From Pedobacter rhizosphaerae (lineage in GTDB: Bacteria > Bacteroidota > Bacteroidia > Sphingobacteriales > Sphingobacteriaceae), in contig NZ_FOGG01000019.1 in NCBI RefSeq assembly GCF_900111155.1, positions 47,427-111,426 on the forward strand: DNA of 64,000 bases, read 5' to 3'. Of this stretch, positions 28,453-37,084 are shown in pieces. Under the pieces are notes generated by a model that saw only the letters and a list, made by a program, of their open reading frames with translations, was not told the origin of the DNA and did not search any database. The number at the start of each line of letters is the position of its first letter. Position 1 is the first letter of the stretch. Both the position numbers and the translations under genes were made by a program.

Positions 28453-29496
28453 ATGAACAGTAAACATTTAATCGTGCTACTCTTTATGGGATTATTTATT
28501 GTTGCCTGTAAAAAAAGTGAACCTTTAATAGAAGAATTAGAAACATTTTTAGGCTTCCAAAAGCCTACAAACTTTCCTGAACCCGTATATAAATTTGAAA
28601 ATAACAAAATTACAAAAGATGGTTTTGAATTGGGTAGAATGTTGTTCAATGAACCTCGCCTTTCGAGAAATAATACGATAACCTGCAGTTCATGTCACAT
28701 ACAGTCGTCTGCATTTACTCAACATGGACATGATGTAAGCCATGGTATTGATGACAGACTAGGAACACGAAACTCGCCACCTATTATGAACTTAGCTTGG
28801 AGCAGGGCTTTCAATTGGGGTGGTGGTATTCACGACTTAGATACCCAGCCCATTACGCCAATAACAACCCATGAAGAGATGGATGAAAATTTGGAAAATG
28901 TGTATAAAAAATTGAGGGCCATGCCTAAATACACTAGTAAATTCAAGGCTGCTTTTGGAACTGAGGAAATCAATACTGCTAACTTTATGAAAGCCTTATC
29001 TCAATTCATGCTGATGTGTGTGAGTAGCAACTCTAAGTATGATAAGGTAATTAGAAAGGAAAGTGGCGCCTCTTTTACTTCGGAGGAAATGGAAGGATAT
29101 GTGCTTTTTAAGGAGAAATGTGCTACATGCCATTCCGAGCCTCTATTTACCGATGGCTCCTTCCGTAACAATGGGTTGGCAATCAGCCCAGTGAATGATA
29201 AAGGCTTATATGTGGCAACCCTTTTGGAAACAGATAAGTATAAATTTAAGGTGCCCTCCCTGAGAAATCTAAAATACACGGCTCCATACATGCACGATGG
29301 ACGGTTTCTGAGCCTAAATGGTGTGTTTGAACATTATAATAATGAGGTCGTAAATACTCAAAATTTAGATCCTTTGTTAAAAGGAAGTAAACTCGGGATT
29401 ATGCTGGCAAGTACTGAAAAAACAAAAATTGCAGCATTTTTGAATACCCTTAACGATGAAGAATTTATTAAGAACCCACTTTTAGCAGAGCAATAA
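28453..29496 (+). CDS. Di-heme cytochrome c peroxidase, MbnH-like (pair 2)
   Basis: A 347-residue lipoprotein (lipobox FIVAC) with heme sites C78-SSC-H82 and C223-ATC-H227. A His-rich loop (QHGHDVSHGID) follows the first heme, and the C-terminal APYMHDGRFLSLNGVFEHYN motif is intact. Most similar by eye to the third copy, with which it shares the GIDDRLGTRN / GVENRIGRRN segment absent from copy 1. Expected to act on the protein encoded immediately upstream. Confidence 0.9.
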   Translation: MNSKHLIVLLFMGLFIVACKKSEPLIEELETFLGFQKPTNFPEPVYKFENNKITKDGFELGRMLFNEPRLSRNNTITCSSCHIQSSAFTQHGHDVSHGIDDRLGTRNSPPIMNLAWSRAFNWGGGIHDLDTQPITPITTHEEMDENLENVYKKLRAMPKYTSKFKAAFGTEEINTANFMKALSQFMLMCVSSNSKYDKVIRKESGASFTSEEMEGYVLFKEKCATCHSEPLFTDGSFRNNGLAISPVNDKGLYVATLLETDKYKFKVPSLRNLKYTAPYMHDGRFLSLNGVFEHYNNEVVNTQNLDPLLKGSKLGIMLASTEKTKIAAFLNTLNDEEFIKNPLLAEQ

Positions 29497-29506
29497 AATA
29501 GATCAG

Positions 29507-30430
29507 ATGAAATTAAAATTGATGTTAGTAATAGCGATTGTAGGTTTTACCATTTGCGCCAAAGCCTGTGATATATGCGGTTGTGGTGTTGGAAGTTATT
29601 ATATCGGTATTTTACCCGAGTATAATAAGCGATTCTTTGGCTTAAGATACCAGTATAAAACTTTGCAGACTCATCTAGGACCCAGAGGAGAGCGTACTCC
29701 ATTGGCTACAGATGAGACCTATCAAAGTGCTGAACTTTGGGGAGGCTGGAATATTGGTAAAAAATTTAGGGTGCTGGTCTTTGTCCCTTATAATTTTAAT
29801 AAACGGGTTAGTCAGGATCAACAAGGTACAAAAACAGGTTTGGGAGATGTTGCCCTAATGGGATACTATAATCTGTTCAGTAAGACTGGAACTTTGGGAA
29901 GCAAGCTTCTAGTCCAATCCCTCTGGCTGGGTGCAGGTATAAAAACACCTACCGGAAAGTATGAACCGGCAGAACGTCTAGCGATCCAGGAGTCGCCAAA
30001 TAATTTTCAATTGGGTACCGCTAGCACAGATTTTACCTTTAATGCCGCTTATGATATTCGTTACAACGACCTGGGTTTGAATGCAAATGTAAATTATAAA
30101 ATTAATACCCAAAATAAGTACGAATACAGATATGGCAATAAGTTAACAACCAATGTATTGGCATATTACAAATTCAGAATTTTCCAGTCATTTACTGTGG
30201 CTCCAAATGCAGGTATTCTGTATGAAACATCCGCAAAAGATGTAGAAAGCAATAAATATGAGGTGGCAGTGTCTGGCGGACATTCTTTAGCCGCAATCGC
30301 AGGATTGGAATTCGCCATGAAAGGCATTTCTTTTGGCGCTAATTACCAGAATATACGATCACAGAATTTGGCCGGAGGCAGAGCTTTTGCTGGCAATAGA
30401 ATAATGACCCATATATCAATCCCATTTTAA
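29507..30430 (+). CDS. Outer-membrane barrel protein with CxxCxC N-terminus
   Basis: A 307-residue predicted beta-barrel (alternating strands, C-terminal aromatic IPF) of the 'transporter' type often listed beside copper genes. Directly after the signal peptide comes C21-DI-C24-G-C26-G, a compact thiol cluster fit for a soft metal. The position, 10 bases after peroxidase 2, makes it part of the operon. Its barrel may pass or bind copper at the outer membrane; this is an inference. Confidence 0.75.
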   Translation: MKLKLMLVIAIVGFTICAKACDICGCGVGSYYIGILPEYNKRFFGLRYQYKTLQTHLGPRGERTPLATDETYQSAELWGGWNIGKKFRVLVFVPYNFNKRVSQDQQGTKTGLGDVALMGYYNLFSKTGTLGSKLLVQSLWLGAGIKTPTGKYEPAERLAIQESPNNFQLGTASTDFTFNAAYDIRYNDLGLNANVNYKINTQNKYEYRYGNKLTTNVLAYYKFRIFQSFTVAPNAGILYETSAKDVESNKYEVAVSGGHSLAAIAGLEFAMKGISFGANYQNIRSQNLAGGRAFAGNRIMTHISIPF

Positions 30431-30441
30431 AAACAACTTAC

Positions 30442-30945
30442 ATGAAAACAATTAGAATTAAAAACATCACCAAACTTTTGATGTGTCTGGGTTTGATCAT
30501 TACCTTTTCAGCCTGTGAAAACAAGCCAGATTACAAAACCGTAAGGAAAGAAGTAATGGATATGCACGATAAACTCATGATGGACGGGGAACTGGCCATA
30601 CGTAACAAAATGTCACTGGATACCATGTTGGGTACAGGGCTTAAAAAAATGAAATTATCAGATCCTAAATTAGATACACTGATAGAAAAGCAATACATCA
30701 CTAGTTTAATTAAGAAGTTAAATGATGCAGATGAGAGCATGATGGATTGGATGCAGGTTTTTAAACCCGAAATAGACGGAAAAAGTAATGAGGCCGCCAT
30801 AAAATATTTTCAGGAGGAAAAAATTAAACTAGTGAAGATGGACAGTGTGTTTAAATCTGCGCTTGGTCAGTCTGATAGTTATTTGAAAAAATACAAAGTT
30901 AATAAGCAGGATGCTCCAGTAGAACACGCTGGGCACAAACATTAG
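30442..30945 (+). CDS. Helical lipoprotein with C-terminal His motif
   Basis: A 167-residue lipoprotein (lipobox TFSAC), mostly helical. The first helix is Met/His-rich (EVMDMHDKLMMDGELA) and the chain ends VEHAGHKH. Similar proteins in this phylum carry no assigned function. The Met and His clusters fit weak copper binding. It lies between the barrel protein and an SCO gene, 6 bases before the latter. Confidence 0.75.
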   Translation: MKTIRIKNITKLLMCLGLIITFSACENKPDYKTVRKEVMDMHDKLMMDGELAIRNKMSLDTMLGTGLKKMKLSDPKLDTLIEKQYITSLIKKLNDADESMMDWMQVFKPEIDGKSNEAAIKYFQEEKIKLVKMDSVFKSALGQSDSYLKKYKVNKQDAPVEHAGHKH

Positions 30946-30951
30946 AAACAG

Positions 30952-31614
30952 ATGGAAACTAGAAAAATAATATCGAAATCAGCTAGCCTGATTTTAAACT
31001 TAGTAGCATTTGGAATGCTAATCAGCTATAGTTCTTGTACCGAGGAAAAGAAACTTCCGATGTTGGTTGAACGTGTTGATACCAAAATTGTGGGTGGTAA
31101 AGAGGTAGCCGATACAGTTTACCGCACCATTCCCGAATTTACCTTTCTCAATCAGGATAGCGTAGCGACTACCAATAAAGATTTTGATGGAAAAATCTAT
31201 GTCGCGGATTTCTTCTTTACGAGTTGTCCTACGATATGTCCTATAATGCATAGGAACCTGAAGAAGGTTTTTGAGAAGTACAAAGATGATCCGAATGTAA
31301 TGTTCCTTTCTCATACCATTGACGTCAGGCATGATATTCCTTCTAAGTTAAAAGCATACAAGACCAAACTTGGCGTAGATGGGAAACAGTGGCAGTTTTT
31401 ATGGGGTCCTCAGGAAGTTATTTATGCTTTGGCGCAAAAGAACTATCTGGTATCAGTTAATGAGGATAAACAGGCTGCTGGGGGCTTTGTCCATCAGGGC
31501 TATCTGGTTTTAGTTGATAAACATCGTCGAATCAGAAATGCGTATGACGGTACGGTTGATGAACAGGTGGAAAAGCTGATGAAAGATATGGACATATTAT
31601 TAAAAGAAAAATAA
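30952..31614 (+). CDS. SCO-family copper chaperone (copy 1)
   Basis: A 220-residue lipoprotein (lipobox YSSC) with a thioredoxin fold of the SCO1/SenC type. Copper ligands are present: C92-PTI-C96 in FFFTSCPTICPIMHRNL and the distal histidine H181 in FVHQGYLVLVD. SCO proteins hand Cu to the CuA site of cytochrome oxidase or act as copper sensors and thiol reductases. No CuA oxidase is in the window, so its client is probably an operon partner or lies elsewhere. Confidence 0.92.
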   Translation: METRKIISKSASLILNLVAFGMLISYSSCTEEKKLPMLVERVDTKIVGGKEVADTVYRTIPEFTFLNQDSVATTNKDFDGKIYVADFFFTSCPTICPIMHRNLKKVFEKYKDDPNVMFLSHTIDVRHDIPSKLKAYKTKLGVDGKQWQFLWGPQEVIYALAQKNYLVSVNEDKQAAGGFVHQGYLVLVDKHRRIRNAYDGTVDEQVEKLMKDMDILLKEK

Positions 31615-31673
31615 ATAAAAGACGATCCTTCAAGTAAATACCATCAATAAAGGTTTGAAATAAAAAACTAAAA

Positions 31674-32066
31674 ATGAAAAAAATATTAATCCTATTCAGC
31701 TTCGTTTTAGCCATGACAGCGCAAACAAATGCGCAAACTATATTTGATAGTTGGCCTGAACTTAAGGCATTTCATAGCGTGATGTCCGATACTTTTCATT
31801 CCGCCGAGGAAGGAAATCTTAATCGCATCAAGCAAAAGAGTGCTGAGTTGACAGCAAAAGCTTCCAAAATGCAAAATTCACTGATTCCAAAGGCTTATAA
31901 AACGCCTGCAATTAAAGCCTCCATAGAAAAACTCTACATGGAGAGCAAAGTCCTTGATCAACAGGTTAAAAGCAAGGAAAAAGATGCCGTTATTTTGAAG
32001 AGTTTAACTGCACTTCATGACCGTTTCCACGAAATTGTTGGTCTCTGTAGAGAGAAAAATCATTAA
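31674..32066 (+). CDS. Exported four-helix-type protein
   Basis: A 130-residue periplasmic protein: signal peptide (MTAQTNAQ), then about four helices with His in FHSVMSDTFHSAEEG and in LHDRFHEIVGLCREKNH. The layout recalls the cytochrome b562/c' four-helix bundle, but it has no CxxCH, so covalent heme is excluded. The paired histidines suggest metal or heme contact. Function unknown. Confidence 0.7.
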   Translation: MKKILILFSFVLAMTAQTNAQTIFDSWPELKAFHSVMSDTFHSAEEGNLNRIKQKSAELTAKASKMQNSLIPKAYKTPAIKASIEKLYMESKVLDQQVKSKEKDAVILKSLTALHDRFHEIVGLCREKNH

Positions 32067-32107
32067 TTGAAATGACTATCTTAACAGTTAAATACATTAA
32101 TAGAATT

Positions 32108-32716
32108 ATGAAAAAGAAGTTGACCTATTCGTTTTTTGCCTTACTGCTTTTTAGCTGTACAAATACAGAAACTAAACTGCCTTTTCTTGGAAACCCATCT
32201 ACTTTAAACGGTGAACAGGTTTATCCGGTAATAAAACCTTTTTCATTTATCAATCAGGATAGTATAAAAGTTACCAATCAGAATTTTAGGAACAAGATCT
32301 ATATAGCTGATTTTATGTTTTTAAGCTGTCCCACAATCTGTCCAAAAATGACAATGGAGATGAGGATGGTATATGATACTTTTAAGGATGATCCACGGGT
32401 AATGTTTTTATCACATACCATAGATCCCAAGAACGATACCGTTGAAAGGCTTAAAAAATATGCAGCAAACCTGGGTGTTAAATCCGCCAAATGGAACTTT
32501 GTGACTGGAAATAGGGATAGTATTTATGCCATCGCCAAGGATAGCTATTATGCTACTGCCTATGCTGATAAAACCGCTCCTGGAGGTTATATCCATAGTG
32601 GAGGTCTTTTGCTGGTTGATACTAATCAGCATATCAGAGGAGTTTATGACGGTACGGATCCTGAAGACACAAAAAGGTTAATAAGTGAAATCAATCTTCT
32701 TTTAAAAGAAAAATAG
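32108..32716 (+). CDS. SCO-family copper chaperone (copy 2)
   Basis: A 202-residue lipoprotein (lipobox LLFSC) paralogous to the upstream SCO protein. Ligands: C74-PTI-C78 in FLSCPTICPKM and H163 in GGYIHSGGLLLVD. The start was taken at MKKKLTYSF; a longer in-frame ATG at 32072 would bury the lipoprotein signal. Two SCO copies in one operon suggest separate donor and acceptor roles. Confidence 0.91.
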   Translation: MKKKLTYSFFALLLFSCTNTETKLPFLGNPSTLNGEQVYPVIKPFSFINQDSIKVTNQNFRNKIYIADFMFLSCPTICPKMTMEMRMVYDTFKDDPRVMFLSHTIDPKNDTVERLKKYAANLGVKSAKWNFVTGNRDSIYAIAKDSYYATAYADKTAPGGYIHSGGLLLVDTNQHIRGVYDGTDPEDTKRLISEINLLLKEK

Positions 32717-32720
32717 CAAA

Positions 32721-33092
32721 TTGAAAAAACTCTTATCCATATTACTCATGTCGTTGTTTCTCTTTAAGGCAACATCTTCGCTATGGATTTGTGTTTCCTT
32801 TTATGCTAACCGTGATTATATTTCAAAAAATATTTGTATCAATCGCTTTGATCTTATTCCCATCTGCGAAGGTCAGTGTTACCTAAACAGCCAGTTGAAG
32901 AAAAATGATAAGCAAGAGCAAAAATTGCCAGAACTTAAACAAAAAGAAACGCAGCTTTTTTATTTAGAACAGCAATTACAAACTCGAGAAAACGGCATTC
33001 GGATTATTGACTCCAATCCAAATTTCTTTTATTACTCGGATTACTCCGACGTTTTTGTCATGAATGTTTTTCAGCCCCCTCAAAGGACTTAA
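32721..33092 (+). CDS. Small membrane-anchored Cys-motif protein (copy 2)
   Basis: A 123-residue protein starting at a TTG 4 bases after the SCO stop, with an N-terminal hydrophobic helix and cysteines C39, C49 and C53. The pattern is C-x9-C-E-G-x-C-Y-L, the same spacing as copy 1, followed by a charged helical stretch (LKKNDKQEQKLPELKQKE). The next in-frame ATG would cut the hydrophobic helix short, so the TTG is preferred. Confidence 0.7.
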   Translation: MKKLLSILLMSLFLFKATSSLWICVSFYANRDYISKNICINRFDLIPICEGQCYLNSQLKKNDKQEQKLPELKQKETQLFYLEQQLQTRENGIRIIDSNPNFFYYSDYSDVFVMNVFQPPQRT

Positions 33093-33127
33093 ATCTCAAA
33101 AATTTTTACTTCTTAAAAACCATAATT

Positions 33128-33991
33128 ATGCAGACAAAAGAATTGACTGTTTGCAACATTGGTTTATTTGTTGAAGAGCCTAAACATTTTTGGATGGGTG
33201 AATTGAATGGTCTATTGCAGAAATTTCCATCGCTGGAGTATCCGCACAAGCAGGAGTTTTACATGTTGCTTTTTATAGAGCATGCCATGGGTGAGCTAAT
33301 CATTGACGACCAAAAGATCCGTTTAGACGATGCAAAGGTGATCATAATTAAACCTCGTTGCGTTAGCAGTATTGACATTAACAGGCAAGCGAAAGGTACG
33401 ATGATATGTTTTACAGAAGATTTTTTTTCTCTTCGATACAACAATAATATCCTACATGAATTTACTTTTTTACAGAGTGGTTCTAAACCTTACATCCGCC
33501 TTTGCGATGAGCAGCACGTTCACTTTGAAGTGTTAAATACATTATTGCTCGAAGAGTTTACAGTCCAGAAGAAAGGTACTGAAAAAGTTCTACGCTCCTT
33601 CCTGAATATTATAATGTGTGAGCTGGAGAGGATTTTCAGACCATTTGAAGTTGAAAAAGTAAGGAGCTTAAGGCAAGATAAAATTCATCAGTTCGAAGCG
33701 TTGATTGAGCGCTATTATGCAATAAAAAAAATGCCCTCAGGTTATGCAGAACTCCTACATATTAGCCCTAATTATCTTAATAAAATATGCAGGGAAGAAA
33801 CAGGACAGACTGCTGGAGATCTGATCAGAAGAAGGATTACGATTGAAGCGCAACGTTTTCTGCATCACACCAATTTATCAGTAAACGAAATTGCTAATAA
33901 ACTAGGGTTTGAAAACCTCTCTTACTTCATCACCTTCTTCAAAAAACAAACCGGGGATACCCCGGAACAATTTCGTAAAGAAAATAATTAA
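33128..33991 (+). CDS. AraC-family transcriptional regulator
   Basis: A 287-residue regulator. The N-terminal half is a cupin-like sensory domain (MGELIIDDQKIRLDDAKVII); the C-terminal 100 residues hold two helix-turn-helix units (MPSGYAELLHISPNYLNKIC; LSVNEIANKLGFENLSYFIT) and the typical end FFKKQTGDTPEQFRKEN. It sits inside the copper operon, 35 bases after one gene and 4 bases before the third pair, so it probably controls that operon. Confidence 0.92.
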   Translation: MQTKELTVCNIGLFVEEPKHFWMGELNGLLQKFPSLEYPHKQEFYMLLFIEHAMGELIIDDQKIRLDDAKVIIIKPRCVSSIDINRQAKGTMICFTEDFFSLRYNNNILHEFTFLQSGSKPYIRLCDEQHVHFEVLNTLLLEEFTVQKKGTEKVLRSFLNIIMCELERIFRPFEVEKVRSLRQDKIHQFEALIERYYAIKKMPSGYAELLHISPNYLNKICREETGQTAGDLIRRRITIEAQRFLHHTNLSVNEIANKLGFENLSYFITFFKKQTGDTPEQFRKENN

Positions 33992-33995
33992 AGAA

Positions 33996-34796
33996 ATGAA
34001 CTTAAAATTTAACAAAATGAATGCAAAGATAAAAAGTATACTGTTGATATTGACTATTGGTCTATTATTAGGCTTCACATCAAAAACTGATGATACAGGT
34101 AATCTCACCATCAGCTTTAATCACTTTTTCAAAGGACAAAAGATTGATTTCACCAGCGAATTTGTCAATTCTCATGACGAAAAAATCAAGTTCTCAACCC
34201 TGAACTATTTTATAAGCAACATCAAATTAACCAAAAAGGATGGAACAAGCTACAGTATTCCCCAGGATAGTTCTTATTTTTTGGTAAAGGAATCCGAGAT
34301 ACAGTCCAAGCAACTTCATTTAAAAAATATTCCTAAAGGCGAGTACAGTGGAATCACCTTTACAGTTGGTGTGGATAGTGTTCGCAATACAATGGATATT
34401 GCAAGAAGAACGGGCGCTCTGGACGTAGGTGGAACAGCAAAAGGGATGTACTGGATATGGAATTCAGGTTACATCTTCTTTAAAATGGAAGGTACATCTC
34501 CCTCGGCACCAGACCAGCAGAAGAACAAATTCGCATACCACGTTGGAGGATTTGGAGGATACAACACAAAAACTATTAACAGTATAAGGACAAAAGAATT
34601 TGAAACAAACGGATTGATGGTTTCTAGAGATAAAAATCCAGTTGTGGCTATAAATGTTGACCTAGCGGGCATGTTTGATGCACATACACCCATTAAAATT
34701 GCTGAAAGGTCGACAGTGATGTGGGGGGATATATCTACCAAGATCGCGGACAATTATATTTCTTGCTTTAAATTTTTCAATCTTTCTTACAAATAG
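33996..34796 (+). CDS. MbnP-like copper-binding protein (pair 3)
   Basis: A 266-residue exported protein, closest by eye to copy 2. It shows LTISFNHFFKGQKIDFTSEF, LNYFISNIKLTKKDGTSY, FTVGVDSVRNTMDIARRTG, the Trp motif MYWIWNSGYIFFKMEG (W153, W155) and YHVGGFGGY (H182). The signal peptide (LLILTIGLLLGFTSK) has no lipobox Cys, unlike the other copies, so this one may be soluble. Start chosen 4 bases after the regulator's stop; a second ATG 21 bases later is possible. Confidence 0.88.
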   Translation: MNLKFNKMNAKIKSILLILTIGLLLGFTSKTDDTGNLTISFNHFFKGQKIDFTSEFVNSHDEKIKFSTLNYFISNIKLTKKDGTSYSIPQDSSYFLVKESEIQSKQLHLKNIPKGEYSGITFTVGVDSVRNTMDIARRTGALDVGGTAKGMYWIWNSGYIFFKMEGTSPSAPDQQKNKFAYHVGGFGGYNTKTINSIRTKEFETNGLMVSRDKNPVVAINVDLAGMFDAHTPIKIAERSTVMWGDISTKIADNYISCFKFFNLSYK

Positions 34797-34798
34797 AC

Positions 34799-35833
34799 AT
34801 GAAAAAGCTAAAAATGTATCTCATCTTTTTTTTGATGATAGCTTTTGTGGTAGCAAGTGCATTTGTTATCGATGATGATCAGCCTGTAAAAATAGTAGTC
34901 CCTTCAAATTTCCCTGCTCCAGTGTATAATCTTGAAAAAAATAAAATTACGCAAAAAGGGGTGGAATTGGGTAGACAGCTTTTCTACGATGGGTTGCTTT
35001 CTATTGATGGCTCTACTTCATGCGGTTCCTGCCATCAACAGGTTTCTGCTTTTGTTCAACAGGACCATGATTTCAGTCACGGTGTAGAAAACAGGATTGG
35101 CAGACGTAACGCACTGCCTTTAGCCAATTTGATTTTCAGTAAATCATTTTTCTGGGATGGAGGTGTTTTTAATTTAGACCTTACACCAGTAAACGCAATC
35201 GAAAATGAAGTAGAGATGGGTGAAAATTTAGATCATGTACTAAAAAAACTGAATGCTTCTTTACTTTATAAAGCCAGGTTCAAAGCCACCTATGGCGTGG
35301 ATAGTATCACTACAAATTTGTTTTTGAAGAGCATTTCGCAATTTTTGGCAACGATGGTCTCGGCCAATAGCAGGTATGATAAATATGTCAGAAAAGAAGG
35401 TGAAGTGCTTAATGCAGATGAACTTGAGGGGCTTAACATTTTCAAAGATAAATGTAGTACCTGCCACTCCTCTGACCTGTTTACCGATGGCAGTTTTCGA
35501 AACAATGGATCTACAGCTGACTTTCGTTTCGATAAAGGCCGTCACGAGATTACCTTAGCAGATGCTGATATTGGCAAGTTTAAAGTGCCTAGCCTGCGAA
35601 ATGTAGAATTTACAGGACCATATATGCATGACGGCAGTTTGCAATCTTTAGAAGAAGTATTGGAACATTACAATTCAGGCATGAAAGCAAGTGCTTCGCT
35701 TGATCCAGTTTTTAAAAAGCGGGATAAGCCGGGAATCTCGCTTGACGGGAATGAAAAGAGAAAGCTTGTTGCCTTTTTAAAAACACTAACCGATCAGGAG
35801 TTTTTGACTAATAAAAAACTTTCTGAATTCTAA
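34799..35833 (+). CDS. Di-heme cytochrome c peroxidase, MbnH-like (pair 3)
   Basis: A 344-residue exported protein with heme sites C75-GSC-H79 and C219-STC-H223 and the end motif GPYMHDGSLQSLEEVLEHYN. The N-terminal helix lacks a lipobox, matching the non-lipidated partner upstream. The gap to the partner is 2 bases. Expected role: oxidative modification of the partner's Trp, as known for MbnH/CorB. Confidence 0.9.
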   Translation: MKKLKMYLIFFLMIAFVVASAFVIDDDQPVKIVVPSNFPAPVYNLEKNKITQKGVELGRQLFYDGLLSIDGSTSCGSCHQQVSAFVQQDHDFSHGVENRIGRRNALPLANLIFSKSFFWDGGVFNLDLTPVNAIENEVEMGENLDHVLKKLNASLLYKARFKATYGVDSITTNLFLKSISQFLATMVSANSRYDKYVRKEGEVLNADELEGLNIFKDKCSTCHSSDLFTDGSFRNNGSTADFRFDKGRHEITLADADIGKFKVPSLRNVEFTGPYMHDGSLQSLEEVLEHYNSGMKASASLDPVFKKRDKPGISLDGNEKRKLVAFLKTLTDQEFLTNKKLSEF

Positions 35834-35860
35834 AATCAATACTTAAAATAATAATAAACC

Positions 35861-35912
35861 AAACCAGCATCAGCTGATTAAAAAAATACTCAAGCTATGC
35901 TGGTTTATTAAT
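35861..35912 (+). terminator. Terminator after the copper operon
   Basis: A 10-bp stem AAACCAGCAT / ATGCTGGTTT with a 26-base loop, tailed by TTATTAATCATTT. Confidence 0.62.
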
Positions 35913-35928
35913 CATTTGACATACAATA

Positions 35929-36576
35929 ATGAAAAATATAACATTTATTTTAGTGACAGGCCTTTTTCTTGCCGCATGCAATAACAAAACGGACAAGGTA
36001 GACCAAAAAGCAAATACCCCGGTTAAAACTGGGCATGAAAGACATCAAATGGAAATGCCCTCTACCTCCAGTCGAAAATACATCGATAGCATTAATAGTG
36101 GTTTGATAAAAACAGACACCCTTAAGGGGAGTCCTCAATTAGTAGCAATGAGAACCATTGGCGGTGTGCACTTACATATGGTCTATAGTTCTCCTGGAAC
36201 CAAAGGTCGCGTAATTTGGGGAGGACTGGTTCCTTACGATAAGGTGTGGGTTACCGGAGCCCATAAGGCAACCACCCTGGACATCAATAAGGCCATCGAT
36301 ATCGGAGGTAAAAATATAACAATAGGGAAATATGCTGTTTTTACCATTCCCGGAAAAGAGAAATGGACATTTATCTTAAATAAAAACTATGACCAACACC
36401 TTGCTGATGATTACAATCAGAGTGAAGACGTTGTTCGTGTAGATGTTGTACCAAAATCAAATCATATGGTTCAAAGGCTACGCTATTCTATCAATCCTGT
36501 TGATGTTAACAGAGGTATGATAGCTGTAGAATGGGAAAAGCTCAAGATTGAAGTACCTTTTACTACAGTAAAATAG
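35929..36576 (+). CDS. DUF2911 lipoprotein
   Basis: A 215-residue lipoprotein (lipobox FLAAC) of the DUF2911 family. Hallmarks: YSSPGTKGRVIWGGLVPYDK, WVTGAHKATTLDINKAIDI, KYAVFTIPGKEKWTFILNK. The family is common in Bacteroidota envelopes without a known reaction. A His/Met-rich stretch (GHERHQMEMP) follows the lipid anchor, similar in flavour to the copper operon just upstream, but a terminator lies between them. Confidence 0.85.
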   Translation: MKNITFILVTGLFLAACNNKTDKVDQKANTPVKTGHERHQMEMPSTSSRKYIDSINSGLIKTDTLKGSPQLVAMRTIGGVHLHMVYSSPGTKGRVIWGGLVPYDKVWVTGAHKATTLDINKAIDIGGKNITIGKYAVFTIPGKEKWTFILNKNYDQHLADDYNQSEDVVRVDVVPKSNHMVQRLRYSINPVDVNRGMIAVEWEKLKIEVPFTTVK

Positions 36577-36610
36577 AAATTGTGTCTTACATTTTTGGGT
36601 AAGAATTTAT

Positions 36611-36904
36611 ATGAGAACTGAAAATCCTTTTAAAAATGCACACGAAGTCATAATTTTTCTTCGTATGCAAACACCTTGGTCTGATTTTAATGAGTTTGCT
36701 GGTTTAATCGATAAAGAATATTATGCTAACTGTCAGGGGAAAAAAAGAGCTTTGAAATTTGGAAAAGTACTCAACGACGATAGTTTATTTATGATATCCT
36801 CAAATGTTTTAGACGATGCTGAGTTTCATACACTTTTGGATGCTACCCTAGCTTTATTCAACGAATTTGAAATTGTCCAGGTTATTCCATTTAAACTTGC
36901 TTAG
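36611..36904 (+). CDS. Hypothetical protein, 97 residues
   Basis: Soluble small protein with mixed alpha/beta composition (AHEVIIFLRMQTPWSDFNEF; DATLALFNEFEIVQVIPFKL). No family recognised, no signal peptide. It follows the DUF2911 gene by 34 bases and is closed by its own terminator. Confidence 0.6.
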   Translation: MRTENPFKNAHEVIIFLRMQTPWSDFNEFAGLIDKEYYANCQGKKRALKFGKVLNDDSLFMISSNVLDDAEFHTLLDATLALFNEFEIVQVIPFKLA

Positions 36905-36994
36905 CCGAATAAGCAAATTGACGAATGGATAAGCGTGGTAAGAATAATATTAAAGATCAATACAAATTTTAATGCATATTACCTCATTTTAGCA

Positions 36995-37033
36995 TAAAGC
37001 GTGATTGTTTAACTATACATCACGCTTTATTAA
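36995..37033 (+). terminator. Terminator hairpin
   Basis: An 11-bp perfect stem TAAAGCGTGAT / ATCACGCTTTA followed by TTAATTTTT. Confidence 0.78.
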
Positions 37034-37084
37034 TTTTTGGATATGCTGACACAAAGACTGAATATTGTAATATAATTAATCAAT

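Noticed and set aside
25076..35833. Methanobactin biosynthesis cluster
   Set aside because: MbnP/MbnH-like genes are present, but no MbnB/MbnC or precursor peptide-like gene was seen, so a methanobactin product is not supported.
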